Part shown: in pieces, positions 33,106 to 45,019 of the stretch
How the letters are laid out: each line of letters starts with the position of its first letter
Position numbering within the stretch: the first letter of the stretch is position 1
Source of the DNA: Ornithodoros turicata
Lineage: Eukaryota; Arthropoda; Arachnida; Ixodida; Argasidae
Length of the DNA stretch: 64,000 bases
NCBI RefSeq assembly: GCF_037126465.1
Contig: NC_088204.1
Coordinates: 70,617,807-70,681,806 of the forward strand
Reading direction: 5' to 3'
The notes under the pieces: generated by a model
Seen by the model: only the letters and a program-made list of their open reading frames with translations
What the model was told of the DNA's origin: nothing
Databases searched by the model: none
Position numbers and translations under genes: made by a program

Positions 33106-34617
33106 TTGGTATCGAGTTGGTGGAAAAACGCAATATTTGTCCATCTTGAACCGTTGTTGCACCAAAGAAGCGAAGCAGACATGCCACACACATATATTTT
33201 CAGTGATCCACTTGCAGAACTATGCGAGTGGGGACGCGATGAGAAGGACCTCCTGATGCTGCATAACGCCTTGATTCGTGCCACAGTCGCCTACAGTCTG
33301 CCTGTGCTTCACGATCTCCCCAGCACCTTAGCACAGAGGATCCGCGCTATGCTGGCACGGAGCCTACGGGTGTGCCTCGGTGTCCCCCGCGGGGCCGAGA
33401 CAAGGCTAGTGGTTGCGGAAGCCCGCGACATCCCTTTTGAAGTTCTCCGAAACACAGAAACTGTGCGCCAGTATCTCCGCCTGATTCCACACCATCGCCA
33501 CCACCCGCTCATCCGGAAACTTCGGGCAAGGCGCAGCACGCCGATCCACGGATGTATAATGTCATTCAAATCCCGCGTTCCGAAATTCGTGATCAGCCTC
33601 GCCGCTGAAAGCACGGCCCCGTGGACACTTCCGTCGCCAGGCGTCACCGCCTCTGTCCCAGGGATTACGGACAACAAAAGAAGCTACCCCGACCTCGTAC
33701 TACAGCAACTGACTATGGATTTCATGGGCACCGCATATGACGGGTTCTGCACGGTCTTCACGGATGGCTCCTCAACGAAAACTTCGTCATCCTCATCTTT
33801 TGTGGTACCCTCGATACCGCTCACCCGGGGTTGCCGGTTGTCCCATCGCACCTCTTCGACCTCAGCCGAGCTGTACTGAATCCTGCTGTTTTTACAATAT
33901 GCGGCCACCTGCGATCCACGGCGATGGGTAGTCTGTACGGACTCCACGTCAGCTCTTCGATGCCTGAAAACCTCAGGTCTCCGCGGCTCACTGGCCACAC
34001 TTGTGATAAACATTCTACGCCTACTGAAGTCCACAACTGCCCACGGCCACACCATCGCTTTTCTATGGATTCCGGGTCATTGCGGAATCTCTGGCAGCCA
34101 CGTTGCCGACGCTGCCGCAGCGGCCACTCACCACCAGGGCAAGTGTCTTCCGATTGTTCTCCCAAGGGGCGACAGACGGTCCCTTCTTCGTGACTGGGCT
34201 GCCTCGTCATCCGTCGAACAATGGCGTCGGGATGTCCCGGCCTGTACCATACTGGGAATTGTAGAACCAACATTCTCGTGTCGCTTACCGACATCTTTAC
34301 CGCGCGTCATTAAGTCCCTCCTACATCGCTTACGGCTGAATGTTGCCTTTTCGCCGTACTACCGTTACCAGATAGGGTGTGCCAGTAATCCCTTGTGCCC
34401 GGAGTGTGGTGTGCCCGCGACCGCGGACCATGTGATCATCGCATGTCCCACTTATCGGAGGGAGCGTCACTTGTTGGCAAACGACTTTGCGCGGATTGAC
34501 AGCCGACCCCTTGACCTCAGACTCATTTTGAGACCATGGGAAACACGAAAGCAGATGTCCGTCTTGCGACCCTTCATCAAATTCCTGCAAACTACCGGCC
34601 TGTACGACTCTCTCTAA
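33106..34617 (+). pseudogene. RNase-H LINE, 3' half, one in-frame stop
   Basis: One frame runs through 503 codons with a single TGA at 33877-33879. Order: post-RT region (LHNALIRATVAYSLPVLHDL), RNase H (FTDGSST with the first D, SAELY with E just before the stop, TDST with the second D, IPGHCGISGSH), and a C-terminal CPECGVPATADHV...C cluster, ending TTGLYDSL. The related copy at 6350-7388 has a sense codon at the TGA. RT core and endonuclease are absent. I-, R1- or LOA-like clade; exact clade unsure. Confidence 0.88.
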
Positions 34618-34765
34618 AACTCTGTCAGCGTCATCAGCATCATCCTCATCACCATCCTCTCATTTTCCCCCAATAGCAATGGGGTAGCATTCTGCTCAAT
34701 GAGCGGAAGTCATCCCCATATCATCGTCATCATGTATTTCTCTCTCTCTCTCTCTATGCGAGTGC
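34618..34765 (+). mobile_element. 3' UTR and tail of the RNase-H LINE
   Basis: (CATCAT)-like repeats, CAATAGCAATGGGGTAGCAT and CATCGTCATCATG, then (TC)n at 34740-34755. The GCAATGGGGTAG word is shared with the tail at 10950. Confidence 0.7.
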
Positions 34766-34944
34766 CCCGAGCTCTTTACAGTTTCGATACTGAAAACATT
34801 TTTAGGTGAAAAACGCAGAAAAAAAAAACATCCGAAGGTAGTGCCGGTATGGCTGCGTTGCTGCAACCTGCTTCTCATCATGCATAGAGTTTCGTTTCAG
34901 ACTGCATACGGCGGGTTCTACAACGTGTTCACGAGAAAGAGCGT

Positions 34945-35035
34945 ACGCCCCTCTCTCTCCTCGAATCAGAAGCAATAACCCTACACTCTTAAAAATGAAC
35001 TTCACAACATAGCACGCTCTTAGCCAACCACCATC
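34945..35035. mobile_element. MITE C right-arm piece joined to MITE B left end
   Basis: GCGTACGCCCCTCTCTCT...GCAATAACCC(TA) is the inner part of C, followed at 34984 by CACTCTTAAAAATGAAC and the B left arm to about 35035. The same C-B junction occurs at 36640-36690. Confidence 0.75.
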
Positions 35036-36480
35036 ACGAGTGTAACTACGCAACATACCTGTGTAGAAAAGTCCAGCGTCAGCCAATGTGTGAGCGTCCA
35101 AAAACATGGTAGCAGAGTGAGGGAATCCGCTGAATGTAGCGTATCTTGCGTCGATGCTCTCGAACCTGCGTTAACAAATGGCCTCAGGACACGTATACTA
35201 TATGCTGTTTCAACACGATTTTTGCGCGGCTTATGCATTACCGCTGTGGCTCTAGTTCATGGTCTCAAGGCCTACAGTGACTTATTCTGTGGCCCGCGAG
35301 CCCGTTTACCACCAAAGAAAAGGAAGCTACCCAATGAGAAAAAAAAAAAGGAAAAAGAAACGTCTTGCGGCTTATGAACTTCACCAAGTTACGGAAGCAG
35401 AACCTATATAGTCTTCGCTAGCACTTTGCTAAACTACCACTGTAACTCTAGTGAAGATTAAGATGGGCTAATCTATCTCGCACTATAAGTCACATAGTTG
35501 CACACTAACAAAGTAGAGACGGAACAGTTATGTACAAAGGCTACTGTATTTTATTTTTTAGGAGTCGTATTAAAGTAGCAAGCTGGAAGCCATTGCTTGT
35601 CATTAATGTCAGCTAGTTGTTACTCTCTTAACAATCAATCAATCAGCTAGTTGTTACTCTCTCATTTTTCGCTTTCTTTTACCAACTTGAAACTGTTAGA
35701 AAAGGCGACAATGGAGGGTGTAAATAGTGTTTTTCTCGGAACGTTTTTTATAGTTTCAGTATTCGATTTGAAAGACAGCGTCTCTTGGTGTGTCAGGTGG
35801 AGGTAACAGTAATTCTGTACACATGGTTCCGACTCCACAATAACTACAGCGCTCCTGTTCTTTGTGTATATTTTCTTTATTGTATATCGGGCCATGTTAT
35901 GGTAAGTACCGCCATCCTTTTATATTTGGCCCTACATGATGTGGTCTGGGGTCAATGAGGCCAGCGACTTGATTTGAGTTTGATGCCCCTAGTCTAGCTC
36001 ATGTATCTACAGGGTATGTGCAGATAAACCTAAGTACATTTGCCTGCGTGCCTCATTGTCTGCTCACCCCACGACCTTAAGGCGGTGCTTTTATGCACGC
36101 GAGATCTACCGAAACATCATGGAAGCTAATGGAAATCTCGGCGTATAAAATAAACAGAGCGACGAAAACACTGGCTTCTGCGCATTAGAATAGGGCAGAA
36201 TGACTGCCTCGGGAGAGTTGTAATCAGGCACAACTAGGGGAGGTATCGGAGTAGAAACCGAAACGATGTACCACATGGATGCTCATCGGGGTAGTGCCTC
36301 TAGCGGTACTTGCAAACAACTCACCTGAGACCGCCATGTTACCCTATTCTAACACACTGAAGCCGACGATTTCGTCGCCCTGTACATTGTTTACGCTCAG
36401 TATTGCTCCTACGATTTTTCTGTAGCATTCCAACGCATAAATGCGCAATCGTGTGCCACCAGAAGTTAATCAATTAAATA
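35036..36480. other. Intergenic, nothing recognised
   Basis: A small duplication of CAGCTAGTTGTTACTCTCT flanks (CAAT)n near 35606-35665. No coding motif; a 77-codon minus frame at 35662-35895 is unremarkable. Confidence 0.45.
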
Positions 36481-36690
36481 CACTGTAAAAACAGAACTTC
36501 ACCGCATAGCACGTAGTGGTGCCAGTCACTGTCGCGAACGATAGGGTTATCGCTTTCGCTTCAACGTGAAGGTGACGGGGAGGTGTACGCCTTTTTGTGG
36601 CAATTACTATATATCCAATTTGTCACAAAAAGGCGTACGCCCCCCTCTCTCCTCGAATCAGAAGCAATAACCCTACACTCTTAAAAATGA

Positions 36691-36882
36691 TGGTGGTGGT
36701 GGTGGGTGGTGAAAGGGCTTGCCGTTGTCGGCCTCACGTAGGTGGGCAACGTCACGACTAACGCCCTGGGGGAATGTGCGTCCTGGGCCGACTTCTAAGG
36801 GAACTGTGCCGACATATGTCTGAAAGCGTCTGAGGAAAACCCAGGAAAAACCCCAGACAGCACAGCCGGCACCGGGATTCGA
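36691..36882 (-). mobile_element. SINE inserted into MITE B, 13-bp target duplication
   Basis: CTCTTAAAAATGA occurs at 36678-36690 and again at 36883-36895, flanking the SINE. The insert begins with GGTGG repeats (its 3' tail) and ends in GGGATTCGA, inside box B of the tRNA-like head, so it is 5' truncated on the minus strand. Confidence 0.9.
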
Positions 36883-37080
36883 CTCTTAAAAATGAACTTC
36901 ACAACAAAGCACGCTCTTAGCCAACCATCATCACGAATACCAACGTTCTCGCACCTGATTTGTTGAAAACGGGAGGGGGAGTCTATTCTGTGCCGTGCAT
37001 AATGCCGTGCACAAAATAGGCCCCGCTTCCCGTTTTCAACAAATCAGGCGCGAGAACGTTGTCATTCGTGATGGTGGTTG

Positions 37081-39150
37081 CACTCTTAAACCCGTACCTT
37101 TTATTGTAACTTTTAGAAACATGTAACTTCTATATAGACGTAGATTTCGAGATTTCTTATAGGTTACACCACTGTAACGTATATTTAGAGGTTAAAAGCG
37201 ACCAAGGTCATGTCTTTACAACACGAATAGAAGTCACATCTCGGAAAAAACAAAAACAGCTTGTTGTAACTTATAAATGTACCCTCTACTCCGACACTGT
37301 AACTTCTAAGCGAAATCTCCAACGATAATCTCTTTGTTAGTTTCTTATCGTTTCTTTTCCTTTTGTTTTTCAGCATAATGCCGCGTTTCAGCCTCCCATT
37401 CGAGACGACAGTTGCGAATCTACGCTGTTATTTTTTATCTGTTTCAGCGTCACCTATACGTCAACTACATGTTATCAATGCTGTATGAACACAGATTATA
37501 TGTTCGCAGTCTGAAATACTGATAGTATGTTTCTTTCTAAAGGGTGGAAAACAATTGTCAATGCCGCAACCACCAAGATTTCCGATTTCGCTGCGTAGCC
37601 GAGCCTGGTCTAGGTCTATCCACACTGAGAGCGGTTTCCTTGAAACGCTTAACGCTCGTCGTCCGTCCGTTAACAAGTGTAATCTGTTTTAATCAGTGGT
37701 TTTCCTCGCGTTTATCATAGTATCGTCAGGAACAACGGAAAAGCTAGATGTCGCTAGCAAACAAGTATATTTTCGGTGTTCTCAGGGGAAAGTGTAGTGA
37801 GTGCGAAGATTGCAAAGAATATATAACCGAAAACGAACGTCACCACCGCAGCCCTAATTCACACACTTCATACACTGGGTAAGTGTACATTTTGTGCTAG
37901 GTACGTGCGTTATTTTGATAGCAAGAGCTCTTAGCGCAGGTTTGTTGTGATTATGGCAAGCGTTTTGCGGTCCTGCATATGAACGCCACTTACGCTTGCT
38001 ACTTTTCTGCTCTTACTTGGTCGCCAAGTCAATACACCGGCGTGCATTTTGCGAGCTGCGGATATATGCATCGAGATATATAATTCGCAGCTTCCTACTT
38101 GTTGTATTCTTACGATATTCAAAGACTCAATCGCGGAGTGAACGCCTTACCGCATTTATGCTGCTTTGTACCTTGTGCTTTGTACGGATTTGAATGGTTC
38201 CGTAAATGTTACTCTCATTGCCCAAACTTTTGTTCCCAGGATCCCACATGAAGGTTCACATACCGTCACCAGCGCAATGCAGTACCTCACAAACTCGTCC
38301 CAGAGCGCCTCCAACGCTGATAACGCAGTAATGTAGTGTCTCCTGCGTTACTGTACACTCATATTCCTCAAGGTTGTGTGCGTTTTATGTAATACTGTAT
38401 TGCCATTTGCGCTCGCCTCTGCAACACGAATATGGAATAAATTTTTTTTCTGCTGCAGTTCTCCATTTCGTTGGGTGTGTTCAGCTTAGCAAACATAGGT
38501 CAGTTGTTTTGACTCGCTAGCTTCCTCGCACTTTTATGCATTGCTTCTCACTTAGAAGATAGTTCTTTTTTCCACATACATGGTAAAGCGACCATGGTTT
38601 CTCCTCACACCAGAATCGCACTTGTGCACAATGTGTCACCTCTCGACAGACTTCTGTTTTTGTAATATACATATGTTCAAGATCTCCTTTTCTGCTGGTT
38701 CATTTTGGTACCTTGGTGTGTTCTGTAAATGTCTGTCCATATCCCACGCACAGGTTGTTTGTTTTTATTCGCATCACACCAGCGCTCATTTGACAGGTGG
38801 GTTATGTTAATTTTCGCAAATTAACCCATCCGTAGTTACAAACATTTCCGACATTTCCTGACGCATGTGTTTGTAACTACGGATCGACTAATTAGCAAAG
38901 ATTCACATAACCCACCTGCGAAATGAGCGCTACTCTGTTGCGAATAAAAATGAACATCCTGTGTAAAAAGCCGCACGTTGGCGTAACCTTTACGGGCAGG
39001 TGCTGGATTGAAGGCCGTAACCTCTAATTAGTGGGTTTCCTTGTAACTTTTATAAAAGGGGTCGCTCAGAGGGTACCTGGTAGCTTCTGAAATAGAGGGT
39101 AAAATATTGCGATTTTTTACCCTTTACTAAAGGGTACGGAGTTAAGAGTG
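37081..39150. mobile_element. Element E: 2,070-bp non-autonomous DNA transposon
   Basis: Ends CACTCTTAAACCCGTACC and GGTACGGAGTTAAGAGTG are inverted. TG (37079-37080) and TG (39151-39152) flank it, and removing it restores the MITE B word GGTTGGCTAGGAG. Subterminal TGTAACTTCT / GTAACCTCTA words recur near both ends. No transposase frame seen; contains hairpin D. Confidence 0.85.
38761..38950. mobile_element. Hairpin element D inside E
   Basis: GTTTTTATTCGCA... and ...TGCGAATAAAAA form inverted ends; arms of about 90 bp contain AGCGCTCATTT, AGGTGGGTTATG and TCCGTAGTTACAAAC. About 190 bp in all. Confidence 0.8.
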
Positions 39151-39305
39151 TGGCTAGGAGCGCGCTATGTGGTGAAGTTCATTTTTAAGAGTGTGTCATT
39201 CGAGGCAATGGTTGGCGCACAGCGTGCTACGCGGTGAAGCTCTGTTTTTAGAGTGTAGAAAACAAGCTATGTGCGCGAATGCTGCTTAGGTCTACACGCT
39301 TAAAA

Positions 39306-39793
39306 ATGAGGGGGGGGGGGTCGAGGTAGCTTGCCGTTGTTGGCCGCACTCAAGTGGGCGTCGTCACGACTATAGCCAAAAAAAAAAAAAAGAAGAAGAA
39401 GGAAGTGGGAGAGGGGAGTTGAGTACTTCAAAGTGATGCATAGGCAGGATGACCGATACTGATGTGACGGAGGCACAAAGCACACTGTAGGTGAGAGGTG
39501 CACTAGAGTGGTCTCTCCGCTAGGCCCGTTTCTTGAAGAAAGCGCACGAGGCCGCGAGTTTTTGAAAGTCGTTCCGCACAAGAACCTTCGGGGAAGAGGA
39601 CGTCCGTCAGTATGCCAGGCCTGGCGTGGGGAAGATGAGTTTCCCGCATAGTATGGTATGCACGGCATTCTGTCAGGATATGCGCAATTGTCTCCGGATG
39701 ATTACAGTGTCCGCAACTGGAGTCCTCCCTGGAGCCGATCTTGAACAGTTGCGAGTTCGTGAACGCAGATCCTGTGCGTAATCGATAGAGCAT
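39306..39793 (-). pseudogene. LINE 3' end (minus), same family as 12371 and 15319
   Basis: From 39793 downward: MLYRLRTGSAFTNSQLF, then CGHCNHPETIAHILTEC (CxxC-H-C cluster) and LVRFLQETGLAERPL stop. 3' UTR with an A-run at 39378 and a G-run at 39309-39318. The frame extends about 20 codons above 39793 before stops; further upstream sequence to about 40010 may belong to the same decayed element. Confidence 0.8.
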
Positions 39794-40067
39794 TGTCTGC
39801 TTAAAAATGGGGCTGCGCAGGGGGCGCCCGTTAACCCCTTTGATGGAGGAATACCTTCAGAGTCTCCAGGAGCGATATAGGCTCCTCCTTCGGTCGTCAG
39901 CTGGGGCTGCTCGTATGCGTCACATCCAGTCTGAGGCGCTTGCTGGTCCCGGTGTCGTGCGCTACCTTCACTGTGCTCGCCGTTCGCACAGCAGCCAGCT
40001 GCCACCTAACAGCTTTCGTGAGTTTTTTCGCAGTTTGTTTTTCGCGTTTGTTTCAGTTTCGTTTCCT

Positions 40068-40206
40068 GTGACACTTATGCTGTTCATAATTGTCACAGAA
40101 AAGGCGTACGCCTCCCGTTTTCAACAAATCAGGACAGATAACGATATCATTCAAGATAATAGTTGGCTAGGAGCGTGCTATGCGGTGAAGTTCATTTTTA
40201 AGAGTG
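40068..40206. mobile_element. MITE B, centre and right arm only
   Basis: Starts in the central GTGACACTTATGCTG hairpin and runs to TTTTTAAGAGTG followed by TA. Left arm missing. Confidence 0.8.
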
Positions 40207-40326
40207 TAGCTGCACCCACCCTGTAGAAATGTGTATTAAGGTGCATTAGCTGCAAGCCATTAGAAGGCTTTTGTGCGCCTGTGGGATGTGAAGACTGTTT
40301 CTTTTGGCAAAGGTAGGGCTTCTGTA

Positions 40327-40556
40327 CACTCTAAAAACAGGCCTTCGCCGCATAACACGCTGTGCGCCAACCATTGCAAAGAATGATAGGGTTATCGCTT
40401 CTGATTCCAAGAGAGAGGGGGCGTACGCCTTTTTGGGGCAATTTTCATGTATCCAAATTGTCACAAAAAGGCGTACGCCCATCTCTCTCTTCGAATCAGA
40501 AGCAATAATCCTATCTTTCGTGGCAATGGTTAGTTCACAGCGTGTTATGCGGCAAC
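40327..40556. mobile_element. MITE C, nearly complete copy
   Basis: TA then CACTCTAAAAACAGG; arms include CTTCTGATTCCAAGAGAG and its inverse, centre CGTACGCCTTTTTGGGG. The last 20 bases of the right end are lost. Confidence 0.8.
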
Positions 40557-41739
40557 GGATGGAGGCCTAACGGAAACAAATGGCGGCGCCAGCTCGCCCT
40601 TTCGTTTCTTTTTTTGCCTCAGGGCCGATACTCTGTAGCGCTGCCTATTTAGTAACTCTAGCAATAATGAAAGACTGTGACGTGTGACTTAAGCATGCGG
40701 AGTAAACGGGTGGTCGTCGAAAGCCTTAGGGCATCGTGGTGCAAGATGAGACACGTGGCAAGAAGCAACATTTTTTGCTCGACGCCCCGTGTCTTAGAGA
40801 CACGTTGCTCCATGCGCTTGAAACTTAACTCATAGGTGGCTGTGCATGTCCGCTTTATTGCACATGAGAATTGTCCGCATTGGTGTATGCGTTGTAGAGA
40901 AAAGAAATATTGCTGACTTCTGCCTGCAATGTAAAGCGTCCGTCAAAAGGGCGCGATTTTCTGTAGTCCTCTGTTTCTCGTCATCTGTGCGACAGACTTT
41001 CGCAGGCTTCCTCTGTCAGTGTAAATCCACGTCCTATGTCTTCTAGTCATCTAGATATATTCAAAGTATGGATACTCCTGATTATCTGGTGTTTAGCGAC
41101 ACATCAAACTTGCAATGCCTTGTTTGCATAGGATGGTGGTGCAATCTTTTCTTTAAAAAGAAGTTTATTCTGTGTTTATTTGAGACCGGCTACGTCCGTT
41201 CAGCATTTACAGGTCGGGAGCTCTTGACCCCTGAGATAGTGCCTGTGGCAAGTTTCCTCTCTCTTTTTTTTTTTTAGAAACACGAAAAATAAAAATTTGA
41301 TATTCAATTGCAAATTCCTGTCTCATCTTGTCCCTACAGCCGAGGACCCCTACGGTTTGAAGCACGTGCGCAATAAGGTCCTAAAGTGGTAGGCAAGCTT
41401 CATGGCATCCTCCTGATACAAGTCAGAAGTCCTTATTCAACACAGGCAACTTGTTCCCCTACACTACAGTTACTGTAGGGTGTGTAAAAGAAGCTGCAAA
41501 AAACAAACAAGAATGAAAAATGAAACATATAACAGCGGTATCCTATCCAGTCATAATCCTTTCTCATTACTGTATAACATAAGTCACGTGCAATCGCGTT
41601 GCCTTTATTAGCAGGACATGGGTGAAGCAAACGGATGGGACAGATGTACGTCCTTGTTTCGCCGTTTCTTCTTTTTTTTTCTCGTACAGGTAGCTTAAAC
41701 AAGCAGTTAGGCAGTTTATGTTGACGGCGTAGTTTAACA
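40557..41739. other. Intergenic, nothing recognised
   Basis: No motif or repeat supported; a T-run lies at about 41263-41275. Confidence 0.5.
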
Positions 41740-41942
41740 GCATTTCAAATGAGATCGTTATCTGCCCTGATTTGTTGAAAACGGGGGGCGTACGCCTTTT
41801 TTTGTGACAATTATGAACAGCATAAGTGTCACAGAAAAGGCGTACGACCCCCGTTTTCAACAAATCAGGGCAGATAACAATATCGTTTGAGATGATGGTT
41901 GGCTAGGAGCGTGCTATGTGGTGAAGTTCATTTTTAAGAGTG
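41740..41942. mobile_element. MITE B, left end truncated
   Basis: Starts in the left arm at TTTCAAATGAGATCG, contains the whole centre and the right arm to TTTTTAAGAGTG, then TA. Confidence 0.82.
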
Positions 41943-42907
41943 TAGCGTAACAAGTTGCAAATGTGACACAGAACGCTCAGTATTTTTCATTAGCTAGCTT
42001 TGTCGAGGGAAAACATCTCGGCGTGACGTCAGTTATGACGTTTTCCACGGCGGTAGCCAATCACGAACGAGCTTTTTCACATGTCGTAGCCATGGAGACG
42101 AGCAACCGTCGTCTGCGAGTAGTGATTGAACGCCCCCGCGTACTAAATGGGAAAACTTTAAAGTAAAGCGCACGCCGGTCCCGTATCTTTCTCAAGGCTG
42201 TTTTCCTCGAAAGCGCGTTGGGTTTTCTGTTTACAGGTTCCAAGCTAGCTGCAATCACATGCGAGTTCTTGAATCCACCAGAACGGTGATTCGCAGTAGC
42301 AGACGAATTCTGACTTCTATGTGCAGGTAGCGAAGGAGGGAGCGGAGGCAATAAGCAGCTCTTCTGTATCTAGGTGGTGTCGCCTATGTCCCTGACTGAC
42401 GTGCGTGCCCTGGCGGCTATACGTAGCCGAGGCGTAGCCAACTTCTTTCGTATCAGAGACAGTGTCGTCCGCATGCAATGTATTTTCCCGCCGTTGAGGA
42501 GCACAGCGCAGTGTGTTACCTCTTTGACACAGTATTGTACGTAATTTTCAATTTGAATTTTCTATAGACTGACGAGTGCAATTGTGACGAAAACTGTGAC
42601 GTAAGAGTACCGACGGCTCAAGCAATCATATAGACAAATATTCCCTCATGGTACAGTCTCTACTTGAAACTGATAGCAAATTATGTTCTGAGGCTGGAAC
42701 ACGAATAGAAAGGACAAATCCCCCAGGCCAGAAAGGCCCAAGAACATCGATTACCATACTGTTCAACCGATTCTGCTTGCGATGAATGTGTGTATGAGTA
42801 AGAAAACATGCTACATGCGGGTAAAAGTGAAAGTGGGATGAGTGAGAGAGAGAGAGAGAGTGTGGTTGGTTTGTCCCTTCAGATGACGCACCCTTGGGAG
42901 TTGATGA
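41943..42907. other. Intergenic with promoter-like words
   Basis: 42025-42110 has TGACGTCA, CCAAT and GTAGCCATGGAGAC (RFX X-box-like). No gene follows, so this may be part of a decayed element. (GA)n at 42843-42860. Confidence 0.3.
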
Positions 42908-42985
42908 GGAGGTGTGTTAGCTTAGCTCAATTGGTGGAGCCCTGGACAGGCAATCCAGAAGATGTTTCAGTGAATTCCGTCTTTC
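42908..42985 (+). other. tRNA-like sequence, probable SINE head
   Basis: Box A-like TTAGCTCAATTGGTGGAGC, forming a D-arm, is followed by a perfect 5-bp anticodon stem CTGGA/TCCAG with a 7-base loop CAGGCAA. The T-arm is degraded (no GGTTCGAATCC), so this is not a functional tRNA. Confidence 0.5.
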
Positions 42986-45019
42986 AACAGAGCCTACTGC
43001 TCTACGGTACCTGTGACTTGACGGAGAACCCACGGCTGCCGATAACTTGCGCGTCTCATGTAGCGGCGGATCTGGGGGATCTTCTGGGGGTTTTGGCGGA
43101 TCTTGCCCAACAAAATGTCAGTTTATACATTTTGTTCCCTCTCTCCCTTTCTTCACTGTGCGCCTCAACAACGATCCCCTTCACCCTCCAAAATGGACGT
43201 CTAAATTCGCCATTGATCTGGAAACGACGGCTTTCGCGATATTTGCACACACCGTTCTACAATGGTAATTGTGGAACGGAGTGTCTACATAGTAATGGAA
43301 TGGCGCAAATCCTACACGTGCTTTCTCGTAAAAAGGGGGAAAAAAAAAGAAAATTAAGATGTTGCCTTCGTTTCGAGAATTTCGGAGTTCCATTCGGAAA
43401 AAGAAGACAGTTGAGATAGAAAGCTGACCCAAATGGTCGTAAGTCGAGGCAAAAGCTCTACGAAAGTAAATACCGTTGACCTCATACTTTTCGGACAAGC
43501 AGGTTTGTTCACACACTTTTTAACCCGTCAGGCGAATCACACACGCACACACGCACGCACAAACAAAACGGTGACCTGTGATTGACGTATAGGGGAAATG
43601 TATATGTACTCACCGTGGATATTTCGGGATTCCTCTCAAAACACCGATGCTTCCGAAAGATGGTCCGGGTGAGGGCTACAATGAAAGGTAATAGCTCTTG
43701 AGCCCTTGCTTGCACATTGTCCGCAATACTGCTCTTATGTCGAAACCTATGTTACAGCTGAACAGACATGTACTGAATGACATGAAAGGGTATCTAGAAT
43801 ACGACACTAAAGACTGAAGGGAGAAGGTACCTAAGAGGCAATGCAAATAATATACGAAAATTCACACAGAAATTCATTGTTCTCATTGTAGTCGGTCATT
43901 TTTGTTTTTCTAAGTGATCTGGAGGAGCCAGCTCTCGTAACGTGTGCCTCTTTCTCCATGCTTCCCTCTTTCTTTCAACTTAACTCAACTCAGTTGTAAA
44001 TGGTTCAGAAAGTGGTCGAAATTATCCGCAGTCCTACCCTGCGGCGCGTACAGCATGTCGCCACACCAATAGGCTGACTCACCTCACGTGTAAATCTTGT
44101 ATCGCCAACTGTAGGATGGGACAAGCGTTAGCATGCCCACATCACGCTTCAAAAATAAACCTGTAAATGTACCTGTACATGCGTGTAAATCTACTCCCAA
44201 TCTGAATAAGTATACGTAAGTCACAAAAATGATTACTGTATTTTCTCTTCGAGCGCAGACATGACTGGCCCTGTGTGAGAGTTTCGGACTTCACGGTGTT
44301 CATCAGTCAGCCTTTATCTTTCTTTGAAAAATAATCTAGTTCGTCATTAAGTTGTCGTCCCTCTCGACAATCCATGGAAAAACGGGTGTCTCAACGGACC
44401 CAGTCTACTGCAGAAGCACACAGGATGCAATTTTACTCCGGCATGGTACGAGTATATCGAACCTCGCTTGAATCCCATCAGTTCTTGAGGCGCCCATTAT
44501 AAAGTCAAGTTATAATCGGTTTGAATGCTCCAACAATTTTCTTCTGCGGAATAAAAAAAAAATCAATAGCGCTGGACGAGCCTTTACGCGCCTTCGTTGT
44601 CAGCACGACAAAAGAAGGTTGCTAAACTCAGACCACAGAGGGATAGTAAAAAGAAACAAGTCAGGCATGCCTTATCACATTCCGCTTCTGCTGGAATCAT
44701 GCTTCCCCCTCCCAATTTTAAGAACTGCCACTTTACTACTAGCAGCCTGTGGGCTGGATTTCGCAACCTCCTCAAAGCACCGTCGAATGCTATGCTCGGG
44801 GGGCTCCAGAAAGCCTGATGTTCGGCGATTTTTCCCGATGGGATAGCTCCTCAGTACTCCTGTCGTTTTTCATGAACTGGAGTAAATGCCCCACACGCTT
44901 CACATTGGTGGAGTAAAAAGCGGCCTTTACTTGGAAAATTTTCGAGTTCAGTGCGTAATAATTTAGCATAATAAAACTTAAGTTAGATGGCATTCACATC
45001 AAGAGGTGGCAAAAACCGA
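42986..45019. other. Intergenic, nothing certain
   Basis: A 203-codon frame across 42808-43419 includes the tRNA-like head, so it is not a gene. 43915-43995 resembles a LINE 3' tail. CA-type repeats at 43550. Confidence 0.4.

Larger units (their letters stand above)
36676..39193. mobile_element. MITE B inserted in MITE C, itself split
   Basis: Starts CACTCTTAAAAATGA after TA (36674-36675); ends TTTTTAAGAGTG followed by TG where C expects TA. Its centre is the variant GTCTATTCTGTGCCG / CGGCACAGAATAGAC-like palindrome. Interrupted by a SINE near its left end and by element E in its right arm. Confidence 0.85.
36481..39254. mobile_element. MITE C, split by nested insertions
   Basis: Left end CACTGTAAAAACAGAACTTC begins after TA (36479-36480); the right end GCTCTGTTTTTAGAGTG is followed by TA (39255-39256). 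Left part 36481-36675, right part 39196-39254. The two parts together equal the uninterrupted copy at 40327. Confidence 0.88.

Noticed and set aside
39293..39809. LINE insertion into a MITE B left end with target duplication GCTTAAAAATG on both sides
   Set aside because: The right-hand GCTTAAAAATG at about 39799 lies within the LINE's own reading frame, which continues about 20 codons upstream, so the match is likely fortuitous. The left CTTAAAAATGA at about 39300 may still be a MITE remnant.
42025..42110. CRE/CCAAT/X-box promoter
   Set aside because: Motifs cluster, but no exon follows and similar words occur in the TTAA-flanked MITE, so they may be transposon-derived.
42808..43419. 203-codon plus-strand frame as a gene
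   Set aside because: It spans a tRNA-like SINE head and lacks any domain or codon structure.
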